64,000 nt of DNA from positions 1 to 64,000 of the forward strand of contig CALWPC010000020.1 in NCBI GenBank assembly GCA_944383325.1. Reading direction: 5' to 3'. A model generated the notes under the pieces. That model made no database searches. It was not told the DNA's origin and saw nothing but the letters and a program-made list of their open reading frames with translations. Below are positions 35,276 to 44,306 of this stretch, in pieces; position 1 is the stretch's first letter; each line of letters starts with the position of its first letter. The position numbers and the translations under genes were made by a program. The stretch is from an uncultured Lachnospiraceae bacterium (GTDB lineage: Bacteria; Bacillota; Clostridia; Lachnospirales; Lachnospiraceae).

Positions 35276-37447
35276 TTGAGCACAAAGAATAAAAACAAAA
35301 AGCGAAAGTTAAAAACAGCCAAGCGTTTTACAGGGAAAATGCAGCGCAAATTGGTGTTCTGTTTTGGCGTTGTGTTGATTATACTTGTTGGATTAAACGC
35401 GAGATTGCTTTACATTAATGCGGCGAGCGGAGACAGTTATACAAAAAAAGTGCTTGAGCAGAAAGGGTATGTCAGCAAGACGATCCCGTTCCGGAGAGGA
35501 ACGATCTATGATGCAAACGGAGAGCGGCTTGCGACAAGCGAAAAGGTGTATCATGTCATCCTCGACTGCTCGGTGATTAATGAGAGTGATACGGACGAGC
35601 AGGAGGAGACCATCCGGGCGCTCACAAGCTGTTTTCCCGACCTGACAGAAGATGTTGTGCGCGGATATTTGAGAGATAAGACTGAGAGCGCTTATATCCG
35701 CGCGTTAAAAGAAATACCGTATGATCAGGTGCAGCCGTTTATTGAGCTTCAGGAAGCGGAGGACAGCAAAATAGTCGGCGTATGGTTTGAAGAAACGTAT
35801 GTCCGCCGGTATCCGAACAACTATCTGGCCAGTCACCTGATTGGTTTTACCGAATCGGGGACAAATGGCTTTTGGGGTGTAGAGGAATATTATAATGATG
35901 TCCTGAACGGAACGGAGGGACGCACCTACGGATATTTGAATGATGACTCCAATGTGGAGACGACGACGCAGGCTGCGGTAGATGGCAATAATGTGGTCAT
36001 GACGATCGATGCCGGCATTCAGCGCATTGTTGAGGAGAAAGTGACCGCGTTCAATGAGCAATACCGAAACGGCGCGCAGCCGGGACTGGGAAGCTCGACG
36101 ACGGCTGTCATTGTTATGAATCCGAACACCGGAGACATTCTTGCGGAGTGTGTTTATCCGTATTTTGATCTCAATAATCCGACGGATCTGACGTATCTTG
36201 GCCAGTATACGCAGGCGGATGTCGACGCGATGAAAGCGGTGGACGAGGAGCATGCGCAAATTTTAAAGGAAAACCCGGATGAGACATTTGAGGACGATGA
36301 GCGCAAGGGGTATCTGGAAGCGCTGAACGAGCGGTGGAGAAATTTTTGTATCAGCGATACGTACGAGCCGGGTTCCACATTTAAGCCGTTCACAGTTGCG
36401 GCGGGTTTGGAGAGCGGCACGCTGACCGGAAACGAACAGTATTACTGCGACGGATATGAGATTGTAGACGGCGTGCGCGTCAAATGTTCACACACTTCGG
36501 GGCATGGACTGCTGACCGTGGAAGAATCGGTTGCCGATTCGTGCAACGATGCACTCATGCAGATGTCGTATGCAATCGGCGTCAATCATTTTACCCAATT
36601 TCAGGAAATTTTTGGTTTTGGAAAGAAAACAGGGATTGATCTGCCGGGCGAAGTGAACGCGGCGGGACTGCTGTATACGGCGGATAGTATGACGGCGCTT
36701 GATTTGGCCGTTAATGCTTTTGGACAGAACTTCAACGCAACAATGACACAGATGATGGCCGGTTTTTGTTCGCTGATTAATGGCGGGCAGTATTATCAGC
36801 CGCGCGTTGTAAAACAGATTACCAATACGGATAATGAAGTGCTCAAAACATTTGAGCCAAAGCTGTTAAAGGAGACGGTTTCCTCCGAGACGTCTGAAAA
36901 AATCCGCCAGTATTTATATGCGACGGTGGAGAAAGGCTCGGGTGTCAGCGCAAGAGTGAGCGGGTACACGATCGGAGGAAAGACCGGTACGGCGGAAAAA
37001 TTCCCGAGAGGACAGGGCAATTATCTGGTATCTTTTATCAGTTTTGCACCGGTTGAAAATCCTGAGCTTGCATTTTATGTTGTCATTGACGAGCCAAACA
37101 CACAAGATCAGGCAAACAGTAAGTTGGCGGTTGTTCTCGCGCAGCAGATTATGGCTGAGGTGCTGCCGTATTACGGAGTGGAGACCGAGACGGTTCAGAC
37201 AGATTCGGAAGCGCAGACGTCAGAGGCTGATGAATCGTGGACAGAATCTTTTATTGAAGATCCGGATACGAATCACTTTGAGGACAATGAAGATTATATT
37301 AGCGGCGAAAATGATTATTATGTAGACGGAGACACCGATACCGGGGAGAGCGGTTCCGAAAACTACCCTGACGACAGTTACAACCCGGAACGGGATGGCG
37401 ACAGTTACAGCGAAGATTCGTCGGAAGATTCCGGCGGCGGGGAATAA
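35276..37447 (+). CDS. Class B penicillin-binding protein (FtsI/PBP2-type transpeptidase)
   Basis: A 723-residue divisome transpeptidase. A basic cytoplasmic start and one transmembrane helix (about 22-45) are followed by a PBP dimerisation domain and the transpeptidase domain. The active-site Ser367 lies in P-G-S-T-F-K-P, then S-C-N and K-T-G in G-G-K-T-G-T-A-E-K. An acidic insert of about 40 residues precedes the S-x-x-K motif (rich in Asp and Glu). The C-terminal about 100 residues are an acidic low-complexity tail with no PASTA domain. It starts at TTG 35276 with AAGGAG upstream. It is the first of two tandem class B PBPs; the pair likely divides between vegetative septation and sporulation (SpoVD) functions. 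Confidence 0.9.
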   Translation: MSTKNKNKKRKLKTAKRFTGKMQRKLVFCFGVVLIILVGLNARLLYINAASGDSYTKKVLEQKGYVSKTIPFRRGTIYDANGERLATSEKVYHVILDCSVINESDTDEQEETIRALTSCFPDLTEDVVRGYLRDKTESAYIRALKEIPYDQVQPFIELQEAEDSKIVGVWFEETYVRRYPNNYLASHLIGFTESGTNGFWGVEEYYNDVLNGTEGRTYGYLNDDSNVETTTQAAVDGNNVVMTIDAGIQRIVEEKVTAFNEQYRNGAQPGLGSSTTAVIVMNPNTGDILAECVYPYFDLNNPTDLTYLGQYTQADVDAMKAVDEEHAQILKENPDETFEDDERKGYLEALNERWRNFCISDTYEPGSTFKPFTVAAGLESGTLTGNEQYYCDGYEIVDGVRVKCSHTSGHGLLTVEESVADSCNDALMQMSYAIGVNHFTQFQEIFGFGKKTGIDLPGEVNAAGLLYTADSMTALDLAVNAFGQNFNATMTQMMAGFCSLINGGQYYQPRVVKQITNTDNEVLKTFEPKLLKETVSSETSEKIRQYLYATVEKGSGVSARVSGYTIGGKTGTAEKFPRGQGNYLVSFISFAPVENPELAFYVVIDEPNTQDQANSKLAVVLAQQIMAEVLPYYGVETETVQTDSEAQTSEADESWTESFIEDPDTNHFEDNEDYISGENDYYVDGDTDTGESGSENYPDDSYNPERDGDSYSEDSSEDSGGGE

Positions 37448-37540
37448 AGTTGTCTCATGTTGTCGCAGGAATAACCTCACAGAAGCAATCATAAGGTAGC
37501 ATATCAGAGGCCGAATGGGTTGCTTTTGTGGGGGTTTGTT

Positions 37541-39307
37541 ATGCAGAGAAATAAAATCTACAATAAGAGAAAAATTTTTGTAGTGTTTGTGGCGATTGGG
37601 GCTGTTCTCGCAATTCTGATTGGCAGACTGGTTTATCTGATGATTTTTTGCTCAGAATATTATGGTGTGAAAGCAGAAGATTTGCATCAGCGGGAGCGCA
37701 GCATTAAAGCCGCAAGGGGGAAAATTCTTGACCGCAACGGGGTGGTATTGGCGACAAACCGGACGGTGTGCACAATATCCGTAATTCACAGTCAGATTAC
37801 AGATGCCGAGCGGGTCATATCGGTGCTCTGTGAACAGTTGGAACTCGAGGAGGAGAATGTCCGTAAGCTCGTAGAAAAGAAAAGCTCTATGGAAATTATA
37901 AAGAAAAACGTAGACAAAGAAATCGGCGATGCGATACGGGCCTGCGAGTTAGACGGAGTCAAGGTGGATGAGGACTTTAAGCGTTATTATCCATACGGTG
38001 AACTGGCGTCGAAAGTATTGGGGTTTACCGGCGCGGATAATCAGGGAATTATAGGACTTGAAGTAAAATACGAGAGTGTGCTGAAGGGAACCGACGGAAA
38101 ATTGCTGAGCCTGACAGATGCGCGCGGCGTGGAAATTGAGCATTCCGGCGAGGAGCGGGTGGAAGCCATTGCCGGCGACGATCTGGTGCTCACGATTGAT
38201 TATAATATTCAACAGTATGCACAGCAGGAAGCGTATCGCGTAATGGAGGAAAAAGAGGCGGATTCGGTTTCGGTCATCGTGATGAATCCTCAGAACGGAG
38301 AGCTTCTTGCCATGGTGAACGCCCCGGAATTTGACTTAAACGCTCCGTTTACACTTTCGGGGGATACGATCGGCATGACGTCGGAACAAAAACAAAATGC
38401 GTTAAATCAAATGTGGAGAAACAACAGTATTAATGATACGTATGAGCCTGGCTCCATTTTTAAGATTATAACGATGGCAGCGGGGTTAAGCGAAGGCGTG
38501 GTTTCTCTGGATGAGGAGTTTCACTGCCCCGGGTATAAGATTGTGGAGGACCGGAGAATCCGGTGTCATAAGGTGGCCGGCCACGGTACGCAGACCTTTG
38601 TCCAGGGGGCGATGAATTCCTGCAATCCGGTATTTATTGAAGTAGGACTGCGGTTAGGTCTGGACCGGTATTATGATTATTTCAAGCAATTTGGACTGCT
38701 GACCAAAACGGGAATTGATGTTCCGGGGGAAGCGGGAACGATTATGCATAAGAAAGAAAATATGGGGCAGGTGGAACTTGCAACTGTGGCGTTCGGGCAA
38801 TCTTTTCAGATTACGCCGGTGCAGCTTGCCGCCACCGTATCGTCGATTATTAACGGAGGCAATCGCGTCACCCCCCATTTTGCAAAATACAGCCGGCATC
38901 TTCTGGATGATTCCGAAAAAGCGGAAATTAAGGAGTTTGAATATCCGACGGAGAGTATTGGCCTCGAGAAAGATATTTCCGGCCAGATCAGGGGCATATT
39001 GGAACAGGTCGTCTCAGAGGGAACCGGATCCAAGGCTGCGGTGGAAGGCTATTCCATTGGAGGGAAAACGGCGACGTCCCAGACGCTTCCGCGCAGCGCT
39101 AATAAATATATCGCGTCGTTTTTAGGGTTTGCGCCGGCCGATGATCCGGAGGTATTAGTGCTTGTCATTATTCATGATCCACAGGGAGTGTATTACGGCG
39201 GGACAATCGCGGCGCCTGTAGCGCAGCGGATATTTGCAAATATTCTCCCGTATCTGGAAATTGAGGGTCAGCCGGTTATTGTTGAGTCTGAGGCTCCCCA
39301 GTCCTGA
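37541..39307 (+). CDS. Class B penicillin-binding protein with K-T-A third motif (SpoVD/FtsI-like)
   Basis: A 588-residue transpeptidase with one transmembrane helix (about 11-32), dimerisation domain and transpeptidase core. The motifs are P-G-S-I-F-K-I (S-x-x-K), N-S-C-N-P (S-x-N) and G-G-K-T-A-T-S-Q, where the usual K-T-G is K509-T510-A511. Like the first PBP it has no PASTA repeats. The length is short for SpoVD and nearer FtsI. ATG 37541 is used; the frame opens earlier at TTG 37520. In Clostridia the second PBP of the dcw cluster is often SpoVD, which makes spore cortex, but this assignment is not certain from sequence. Confidence 0.85.
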   Translation: MQRNKIYNKRKIFVVFVAIGAVLAILIGRLVYLMIFCSEYYGVKAEDLHQRERSIKAARGKILDRNGVVLATNRTVCTISVIHSQITDAERVISVLCEQLELEEENVRKLVEKKSSMEIIKKNVDKEIGDAIRACELDGVKVDEDFKRYYPYGELASKVLGFTGADNQGIIGLEVKYESVLKGTDGKLLSLTDARGVEIEHSGEERVEAIAGDDLVLTIDYNIQQYAQQEAYRVMEEKEADSVSVIVMNPQNGELLAMVNAPEFDLNAPFTLSGDTIGMTSEQKQNALNQMWRNNSINDTYEPGSIFKIITMAAGLSEGVVSLDEEFHCPGYKIVEDRRIRCHKVAGHGTQTFVQGAMNSCNPVFIEVGLRLGLDRYYDYFKQFGLLTKTGIDVPGEAGTIMHKKENMGQVELATVAFGQSFQITPVQLAATVSSIINGGNRVTPHFAKYSRHLLDDSEKAEIKEFEYPTESIGLEKDISGQIRGILEQVVSEGTGSKAAVEGYSIGGKTATSQTLPRSANKYIASFLGFAPADDPEVLVLVIIHDPQGVYYGGTIAAPVAQRIFANILPYLEIEGQPVIVESEAPQS

Positions 39308-39377
39308 GCAAACGATTGCTGCGGGATCATCGGGGGAGAAAAGTACAGTGCACGCACGGTGCGGAAAAGAGGAATGT

Positions 39378-40745
39378 ATGAACTTATCAGGGAAAAAAGC
39401 ATTAGTGGCAGGAACAGGAATCAGCGGTATTGCGGCTGCGAAGCTGCTGATGGACGACGATGTTGCAGTGATTTTGTACGATGAGAACGAACAGCTGTCG
39501 ACGGAGGATGTGCGGGGCAGATTTGGAAACTTGGCGCCGGAAGAAATGGTATTCGGGCCTTTTCCAAACGCGCGGGCTGAAGAAATTGGCCTTGCGGTGT
39601 TGAGTCCGGGAATTCCCACAGATCAGCCGTTTGTGCAGGGGCTGCGGGCCGCGGGCGTACCGATTTGGGGAGAAATTGAGTTGGCCGCTCACTATGCCAG
39701 GGGACAAATGGTTGCCATTACCGGTACAAATGGAAAAACAACCACGACAGCGCTTGTTGGGGAAATTATGCGGCATTATTTTGATTCGGTGTTTGTAGTG
39801 GGAAACATTGGCGTCCCTTATACGCAGATGGCGCCGGAAACGACCGATCAGTCTGTCACTGTTGCGGAGATCAGCAGTTTTCAGTTAGAAACGGTTGTCG
39901 ATTTTCACCCGCATGTTTCGGCAATCCTCAATATTACGCCGGATCATTTGAACCGGCATTATACAATGGAAAATTATGCAAACGCAAAATTCTCAATTGC
40001 GAAGAATCAGACGTTAGATGACGTTTGTGTGTTAAATTATGATAACGAGCTGACGCGCGCGTTTGGCGAACGGTGTCCGGCCAGGGTAGTATATTTCAGC
40101 CGCACACAGAAACTGGAGCGGGGGATTTACCTTGCGGACGACAACGATACCATTTTACAGTGCGAGGCGGGACGGGAGATTCCGGTCTGTCAAATGTCCA
40201 GGAGTAATTTGCTTGGAGCGCACAATGTTGAAAATGTAATGGCGGCCGTCGGCATGGCGCTTGCGATGAACGTACCGCCGGATGTGATTGCGGAGGCGGT
40301 GTCGTGTTTTCAGGCAGTGGAGCATCGAATTGAATTTGTTCGGGAAATCGGCGGAGTGGCCTATTATAATGATTCGAAGGGAACGAATACGGATGCGGCA
40401 ATCAAGGGAATTGAGGCCATGGTGCGTCCTACCGTGTTGATCGCAGGCGGGTATGACAAACATTCTACGTATGATGAATGGCTCGCGGCCTGCGAGGGAA
40501 AGGTAAAAGCGCTCTTGCTGATTGGCCAGACGGCTCCTGCGATTGCAAAGGCGGCAAAAGCGTATCGGTTTCCGAAAGTAGAGATCCTGGAAAGTCTCAG
40601 AGAAGCTGTGAACCAGGCGGCGCTCTGCGCGCAGCAGGGCGACGCGGTGCTGTTATCTCCGGCATGCGCAAGTTGGGGAATGTTTAAAAATTATGAGGAG
40701 CGCGGAACATTATTTAAGGAGTATGTAAATGGTTTGAGGGAGTGA
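39378..40745 (+). CDS. murD: UDP-N-acetylmuramoyl-L-alanine--D-glutamate ligase
   Basis: A 455-residue Mur ligase that adds D-Glu to UDP-MurNAc-L-Ala. N-terminal Rossmann domain (A-G-T-G-I-S-G-I-A-A-A-K), central ATPase with I-T-G-T-N-G-K-T-T-T, and a C-terminal domain with Y-Y-N-D-S-K-G-T-N-T-D-A and the ligase signature H-R-I-E. GAGGAAT sets ATG 39378; the frame is open upstream into the PBP gene. murE, murF and mraY, which usually adjoin, are absent. Its stop overlaps an upstream GTG of ftsW. Confidence 0.95.
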   Translation: MNLSGKKALVAGTGISGIAAAKLLMDDDVAVILYDENEQLSTEDVRGRFGNLAPEEMVFGPFPNARAEEIGLAVLSPGIPTDQPFVQGLRAAGVPIWGEIELAAHYARGQMVAITGTNGKTTTTALVGEIMRHYFDSVFVVGNIGVPYTQMAPETTDQSVTVAEISSFQLETVVDFHPHVSAILNITPDHLNRHYTMENYANAKFSIAKNQTLDDVCVLNYDNELTRAFGERCPARVVYFSRTQKLERGIYLADDNDTILQCEAGREIPVCQMSRSNLLGAHNVENVMAAVGMALAMNVPPDVIAEAVSCFQAVEHRIEFVREIGGVAYYNDSKGTNTDAAIKGIEAMVRPTVLIAGGYDKHSTYDEWLAACEGKVKALLLIGQTAPAIAKAAKAYRFPKVEILESLREAVNQAALCAQQGDAVLLSPACASWGMFKNYEERGTLFKEYVNGLRE

Positions 40746-40750
40746 TTCGT

Positions 40751-41863
40751 GTGATCCGATGGCCTGTAAAAAGCAAGGCCGCAAAAAAAGAGAAAACCAT
40801 TGACTATATACTACTGATTACCGTTTTGCTGATTACTGTTTTTGGCCTGGTGATGTTATACAGCACCGGCGCATATAACGGAGAAGTGCGTTTCGGGGAT
40901 GCCGGATATTATGTAAAAAAGCAGTTTTTCGCCACGTCGCTCGGACTTGCGGTCATGTATTTTGTCGCGACGAGAGACTATCATATATGGGAAAAATTTG
41001 CAGTTCCTGCCTATATGCTGTCGCTTGTGCTGTCGGCGCTTGTGCTGTTTGTCGGAGATACATACAATGGCTCCCGTCGGTGGCTGTCGTTAGGGCCGCT
41101 TAGCTTTCAGCCTTCCGAATTTGCAAAGGTGGCGGTCGTGTTGTTTCTGGCAGCAATGATCAGCCGAAGGGAGAGGCGCACACTGGATTTGAAGTATCTG
41201 GTCGGCGTATTTGGGATGACGCTGCCGATTGTAGCATTAGTGGGTACGAACAATTTGAGCACAGCAATTATTATTCTTGGAATTGCCGTCATTGTTGTTT
41301 TTGTCTCTTACCGGACATATTTTCCGTTTATCTGTATGGGGATCATCGGCGTTGCCTTTATGGGAGTGTTTTTGAGCCTGGAGTCTTACCGTTTGGAGCG
41401 GTTGCTGATCTGGAGAAATCCGGAGGAATATGAAAAGGGCTTTCAGACTATTCAGGGGCTGTATGCGATTGGATCGGGCGGCCTGTTTGGAAAAGGGCTG
41501 GGCGAGAGTCTTCAAAAGTTAGGGTTTGTTCCCGAGGCGCAGAATGATATGATTTTTTCGATTATCTGTGAGGAGTTGGGATTAGTCGGCGCTATTCTTG
41601 TGATCGGGATTTTTTTCGTAATGATCTGGCGGTTTCTGTTAGCGGCACAATATGCCAAAGATTTGTTTGGGGCGCTGATCGGGGCGGGAATTCTTGCTCA
41701 CATTGCCATTCAGGTGATTTTGAATATCGGCGTTGTAACCAACACGATTCCAAATACCGGCATCACACTCCCGTTTGTCAGTTACGGGGGGACGTCGATT
41801 GTATTTTTGCTTGCGGAGATGGGCCTGGCGCTCAGTCTGTCGCGCAGCGTGCCGGAGGTGTGA
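40751..41863 (+). CDS. FtsW/SpoVE-family SEDS glycosyltransferase
   Basis: A 370-residue SEDS protein with about ten transmembrane helices that polymerises glycan strands with a class B PBP partner. Diagnostic stretches are G-L-V-M-L-Y-S-T-G-A-Y, the A-K-V-A-V-V-L-F-L-A region after F-Q-P-S-E-F, and the extracellular loop with F-V-P-E-A-Q-N-D-M-I-F-S. The C-terminal T-N-T-I-P-N-T-G-I-T-L-P-F-V-S-Y-G-G-T-S is typical. FtsW and SpoVE cannot be separated by eye. The start is GTG 40751 by ribosome-site spacing (GAGGG at 40736-40740). Confidence 0.92.
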   Translation: MIRWPVKSKAAKKEKTIDYILLITVLLITVFGLVMLYSTGAYNGEVRFGDAGYYVKKQFFATSLGLAVMYFVATRDYHIWEKFAVPAYMLSLVLSALVLFVGDTYNGSRRWLSLGPLSFQPSEFAKVAVVLFLAAMISRRERRTLDLKYLVGVFGMTLPIVALVGTNNLSTAIIILGIAVIVVFVSYRTYFPFICMGIIGVAFMGVFLSLESYRLERLLIWRNPEEYEKGFQTIQGLYAIGSGGLFGKGLGESLQKLGFVPEAQNDMIFSIICEELGLVGAILVIGIFFVMIWRFLLAAQYAKDLFGALIGAGILAHIAIQVILNIGVVTNTIPNTGITLPFVSYGGTSIVFLLAEMGLALSLSRSVPEV

Positions 41864-41881
41864 ACCAAACGGCGGCTTTCC

Positions 41882-41901
41882 ACATATAGTAAACTATATG
41901 T
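41882..41901 (+). repeat. Perfect palindrome in the ftsW-murA gap
   Basis: ACATATAGT-AA-ACTATATGT forms a 20-nt inverted repeat with a 2-nt loop, ending a few nt before the ribosome-binding site (GGGGAGG, 41906-41912) of the second murA. It could be a protein-binding operator or an RNA hairpin affecting murA translation. Confidence 0.45.
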
Positions 41902-41920
41902 CTGTGGGGAGGCTTTGCTT

Positions 41921-43183
41921 GTGTGTCAGATTAAAGTAAATGGAGGTCGTCCTCTACAGGGAGCATTAACAGTACAGGGTTCTAAAAATGCGGCGCTGCC
42001 GATCCTGGCGGCATCCATCCTGCATGAGGGTGTCAGCGTGCTGCATAATTGTCCACGGATTTCCGATGTGAACACAATGATTCAGATTCTGGAGTCTCTG
42101 GGGTGCAGTGTGCGGTGGGAACGGGATGCGCTGATCATTGATGCCTCCGGCGTCAGCCGATGTCAGATTGAACGCGAGTGCGCGGCCAAGATGAGATCTT
42201 CGGTGCTGCTGCTCGGCGCGTTGCTCGGCAGATTTGGCGAGTGCAAAATTTCCTACCCGGGAGGGTGCGTCATTGGAAAACGACCGATTGATTTACATCT
42301 TAGGGGGCTTTCGGCGCTGGGGGTGGCGTTTCGGGAGGAGTCGGGCGATGTGTACGGCAAAGGGAGGCCGCGGGGAGGTTATTTTTGCCTTCCGTTTTGC
42401 AGTGTGGGCGCGACAGAAAACCTTCTTCTGGCGGCGGTCTGCGCCAAAGGCGTCACCGTGCTCCAGGGATGTGCACGGGAGCCGGAGATTCAGGCGCTTT
42501 GTTCGTTTTTGAGCGCTATGGGGGCGGATATTCGCAGAGTGTCTGCGGACGGTATCGCGGTGTTTGGTCAAGCGCCGCTTCACGATACAGAATACACCAT
42601 TCCGACGGATCGGATTGTGGCAGGTACATATGCGCTTGCGGCCGCAGGGACGCGGGGCAATGTAAAATTGTATGGAATTTCCAGGACAGATTTGGCAGGG
42701 CAGCTTGACCTGCTTGAGCAAATGGGGGTACAATTATCTTTCAAGAAGGATTGCATGGAAGTGGACGCACGCCGGGGCATATGTGCGCTGCCCCTTGTGC
42801 GGACATGTCCATATCCGGGATTTCCAACTGATTTGCAGTCGCAGATGATGGCGGTGCTCTGCACGGCTTTGGGTGTCAGCCGTATTCAGGAAACGGTGTT
42901 TGAAAATCGGTTTGGCACGGTGCAGGAGCTGATCCGTATGGGGGCGGATATTCAGGTACAGGGCGACTGCGCATGGATCACAGGGACGGAAATGCTGCAG
43001 GCTGCGCGTGTCTGCGCCCGGGATCTGCGGGGCGGCGCCGCGCTTTTGATTGCCGGTTTAGAAGCGGTCGGGGAGACCGTGGTTGACGGGCTCTCATATA
43101 TCGAACGGGGTTACGAGGACGTGTGCAGAGATTTCCGGCTTCTCGGCGCGGACGTGAGTAAGGGAAAGGATAACGGCGGATGA
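41921..43183 (+). CDS. UDP-N-acetylglucosamine 1-carboxyvinyltransferase (second murA copy)
   Basis: A 420-residue paralogue of the murA at 11967-13265. It retains G-S-K-N-A-A-L, the catalytic loop Y-P-G-G-C-V-I-G-K-R-P with cysteine, [19 protein letters not shown] and D-L-R-G-G-A-A-L. It should therefore also be fosfomycin-sensitive. The position inside the dcw cluster, between ftsW and divIB, is where murG often sits. GTG 41921 is chosen by RBS spacing over TTG 41915. Its stop overlaps the divIB start by 4 bp. Confidence 0.93.
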   Translation: MCQIKVNGGRPLQGALTVQGSKNAALPILAASILHEGVSVLHNCPRISDVNTMIQILESLGCSVRWERDALIIDASGVSRCQIERECAAKMRSSVLLLGALLGRFGECKISYPGGCVIGKRPIDLHLRGLSALGVAFREESGDVYGKGRPRGGYFCLPFCSVGATENLLLAAVCAKGVTVLQGCAREPEIQALCSFLSAMGADIRRVSADGIAVFGQAPLHDTEYTIPTDRIVAGTYALAAAGTRGNVKLYGISRTDLAGQLDLLEQMGVQLSFKKDCMEVDARRGICALPLVRTCPYPGFPTDLQSQMMAVLCTALGVSRIQETVFENRFGTVQELIRMGADIQVQGDCAWITGTEMLQAARVCARDLRGGAALLIAGLEAVGETVVDGLSYIERGYEDVCRDFRLLGADVSKGKDNGG

Positions 43184-44166
43184 TCGAGTACAAACGAATA
43201 GCAAAAGAAAAAAGAAAAAAGAAAAGGCTGTTAATCGCGGCGATTGTTTTGCTGATTGTTGTGCTGATGGCAGTAACATATGTGCTCTGCAATGTGAAGA
43301 AAGTGACGGTGGAGGGCAATGAGAATTATTCTGATGAGCAGATCATCAGTCTCGTGCTGCCGTCAAAGTGGGATTATAATACAATTTATCTGTTTTATAA
43401 ATATCACTTTACGGATGTGCCGCAAATTCCGTTCTTGGATCTTGTAGAAGTGGAAATTGTCTCGCACGATGAAATCTGCATACAGGTATACGAAAAAAAG
43501 ATTGTCGGATATGTTTTGTGCGATGGAAGCTATGTGTATTTTGACAAGGACGGCGTTGTCGTGGAAATGTCAGATCAGCTGAGAGAAGGGCTGCCGGTTG
43601 TAAATGGTTTGAGCTTTTCATCGGTGGAATTATATGCAAAGCTTCCGGTTGAGGAAGAGGCGGTGTTTAACACTCTGGTCAATTTGTCGCAGATGCTGAC
43701 TAAGAGAGAGCTGTCGCCGGATCAGATCAATTTTTTGGAAGATCAGACGATTGAACTCTTATTTGGCGAAGTAACGGTGAAGCTAGGCGAAGATGAAAAT
43801 CTGGACAATAAGATTGCGCGTCTGGCCGGGATTATGCCGACTCTTGCGGGAAACAGCGGAATTCTCGATATGAGCCGCGTCAACGAATCCACAAAAAGTA
43901 TTACCTTTTTAAAGGTGCCCAGTCAGGCAGAAATACAGGCGGCGGAGGAAGCGGCCGCAGAGGCCGCCAGAATTGCCGAAGAGGAGGCGGCGGAGGCCGC
44001 CAGGATCGCCGAGGAGGAAGCGAGACGGCAGCAGGAAGAGTGGGATCGCGAGTGGGCGGAAGAGAATGGAGAGGAATATATTCCGCCGGACTATTCGGAG
44101 GACACGACTGAAGAACAGTCAGACGAAACATCAGAGGAAGCGGATGTGGATGAAAGCGGGCAGTAG
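43180..44166 (+). CDS. Cell division protein DivIB/FtsQ
   Basis: A 328-residue bitopic protein. A basic cytoplasmic start and one transmembrane helix (about 16-40) lead to a POTRA domain (V-K-K-V-T-V-E-G-N-E-N-Y-S-D-E-Q-I) and the FtsQ/DivIB beta domain (about 110-245). The last about 85 residues are an acidic tail with two tandem 12-residue repeats (A-A-E-A-A-R-I-A-E-E-E-A) expected to be helical. DivIB scaffolds the FtsL-DivIC-PBP divisome complex. It is translationally coupled to murA by a 4-bp overlap and is the last gene of the main dcw unit. Confidence 0.88.
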   Translation: MIEYKRIAKEKRKKKRLLIAAIVLLIVVLMAVTYVLCNVKKVTVEGNENYSDEQIISLVLPSKWDYNTIYLFYKYHFTDVPQIPFLDLVEVEIVSHDEICIQVYEKKIVGYVLCDGSYVYFDKDGVVVEMSDQLREGLPVVNGLSFSSVELYAKLPVEEEAVFNTLVNLSQMLTKRELSPDQINFLEDQTIELLFGEVTVKLGEDENLDNKIARLAGIMPTLAGNSGILDMSRVNESTKSITFLKVPSQAEIQAAEEAAAEAARIAEEEAAEAARIAEEEARRQQEEWDREWAEENGEEYIPPDYSEDTTEEQSDETSEEADVDESGQ

Positions 44167-44202
44167 CGCAGCGCGCGGAGGCAATGTTTATGGCAATGGT
44201 TC

Positions 44203-44232
44203 TTGACAATATATTGTAAAGTATATTATTAT
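44203..44232 (+). promoter_or_regulatory. ftsZ: Promoter of ftsZ
   Basis: A perfect TTGACA (44203-44208) is followed after 18 bp by TATTAT (44227-44232), about 75 bp before the start. It uncouples ftsZ from MraZ-controlled transcription. Confidence 0.68.
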
Positions 44233-44306
44233 ATAGTTTAGATTGAGGTTCTTGAAAACATAATGTCATGAGTAAATATAAGTAAGATTCAAAGGAGGAA
44301 AAACTC

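Noticed and set aside
39234-39377. N-terminal extension of murD into the PBP gene
   Set aside because: The first 48 codons overlap the upstream coding sequence in another frame, and the Rossmann domain starts at ATG 39378.
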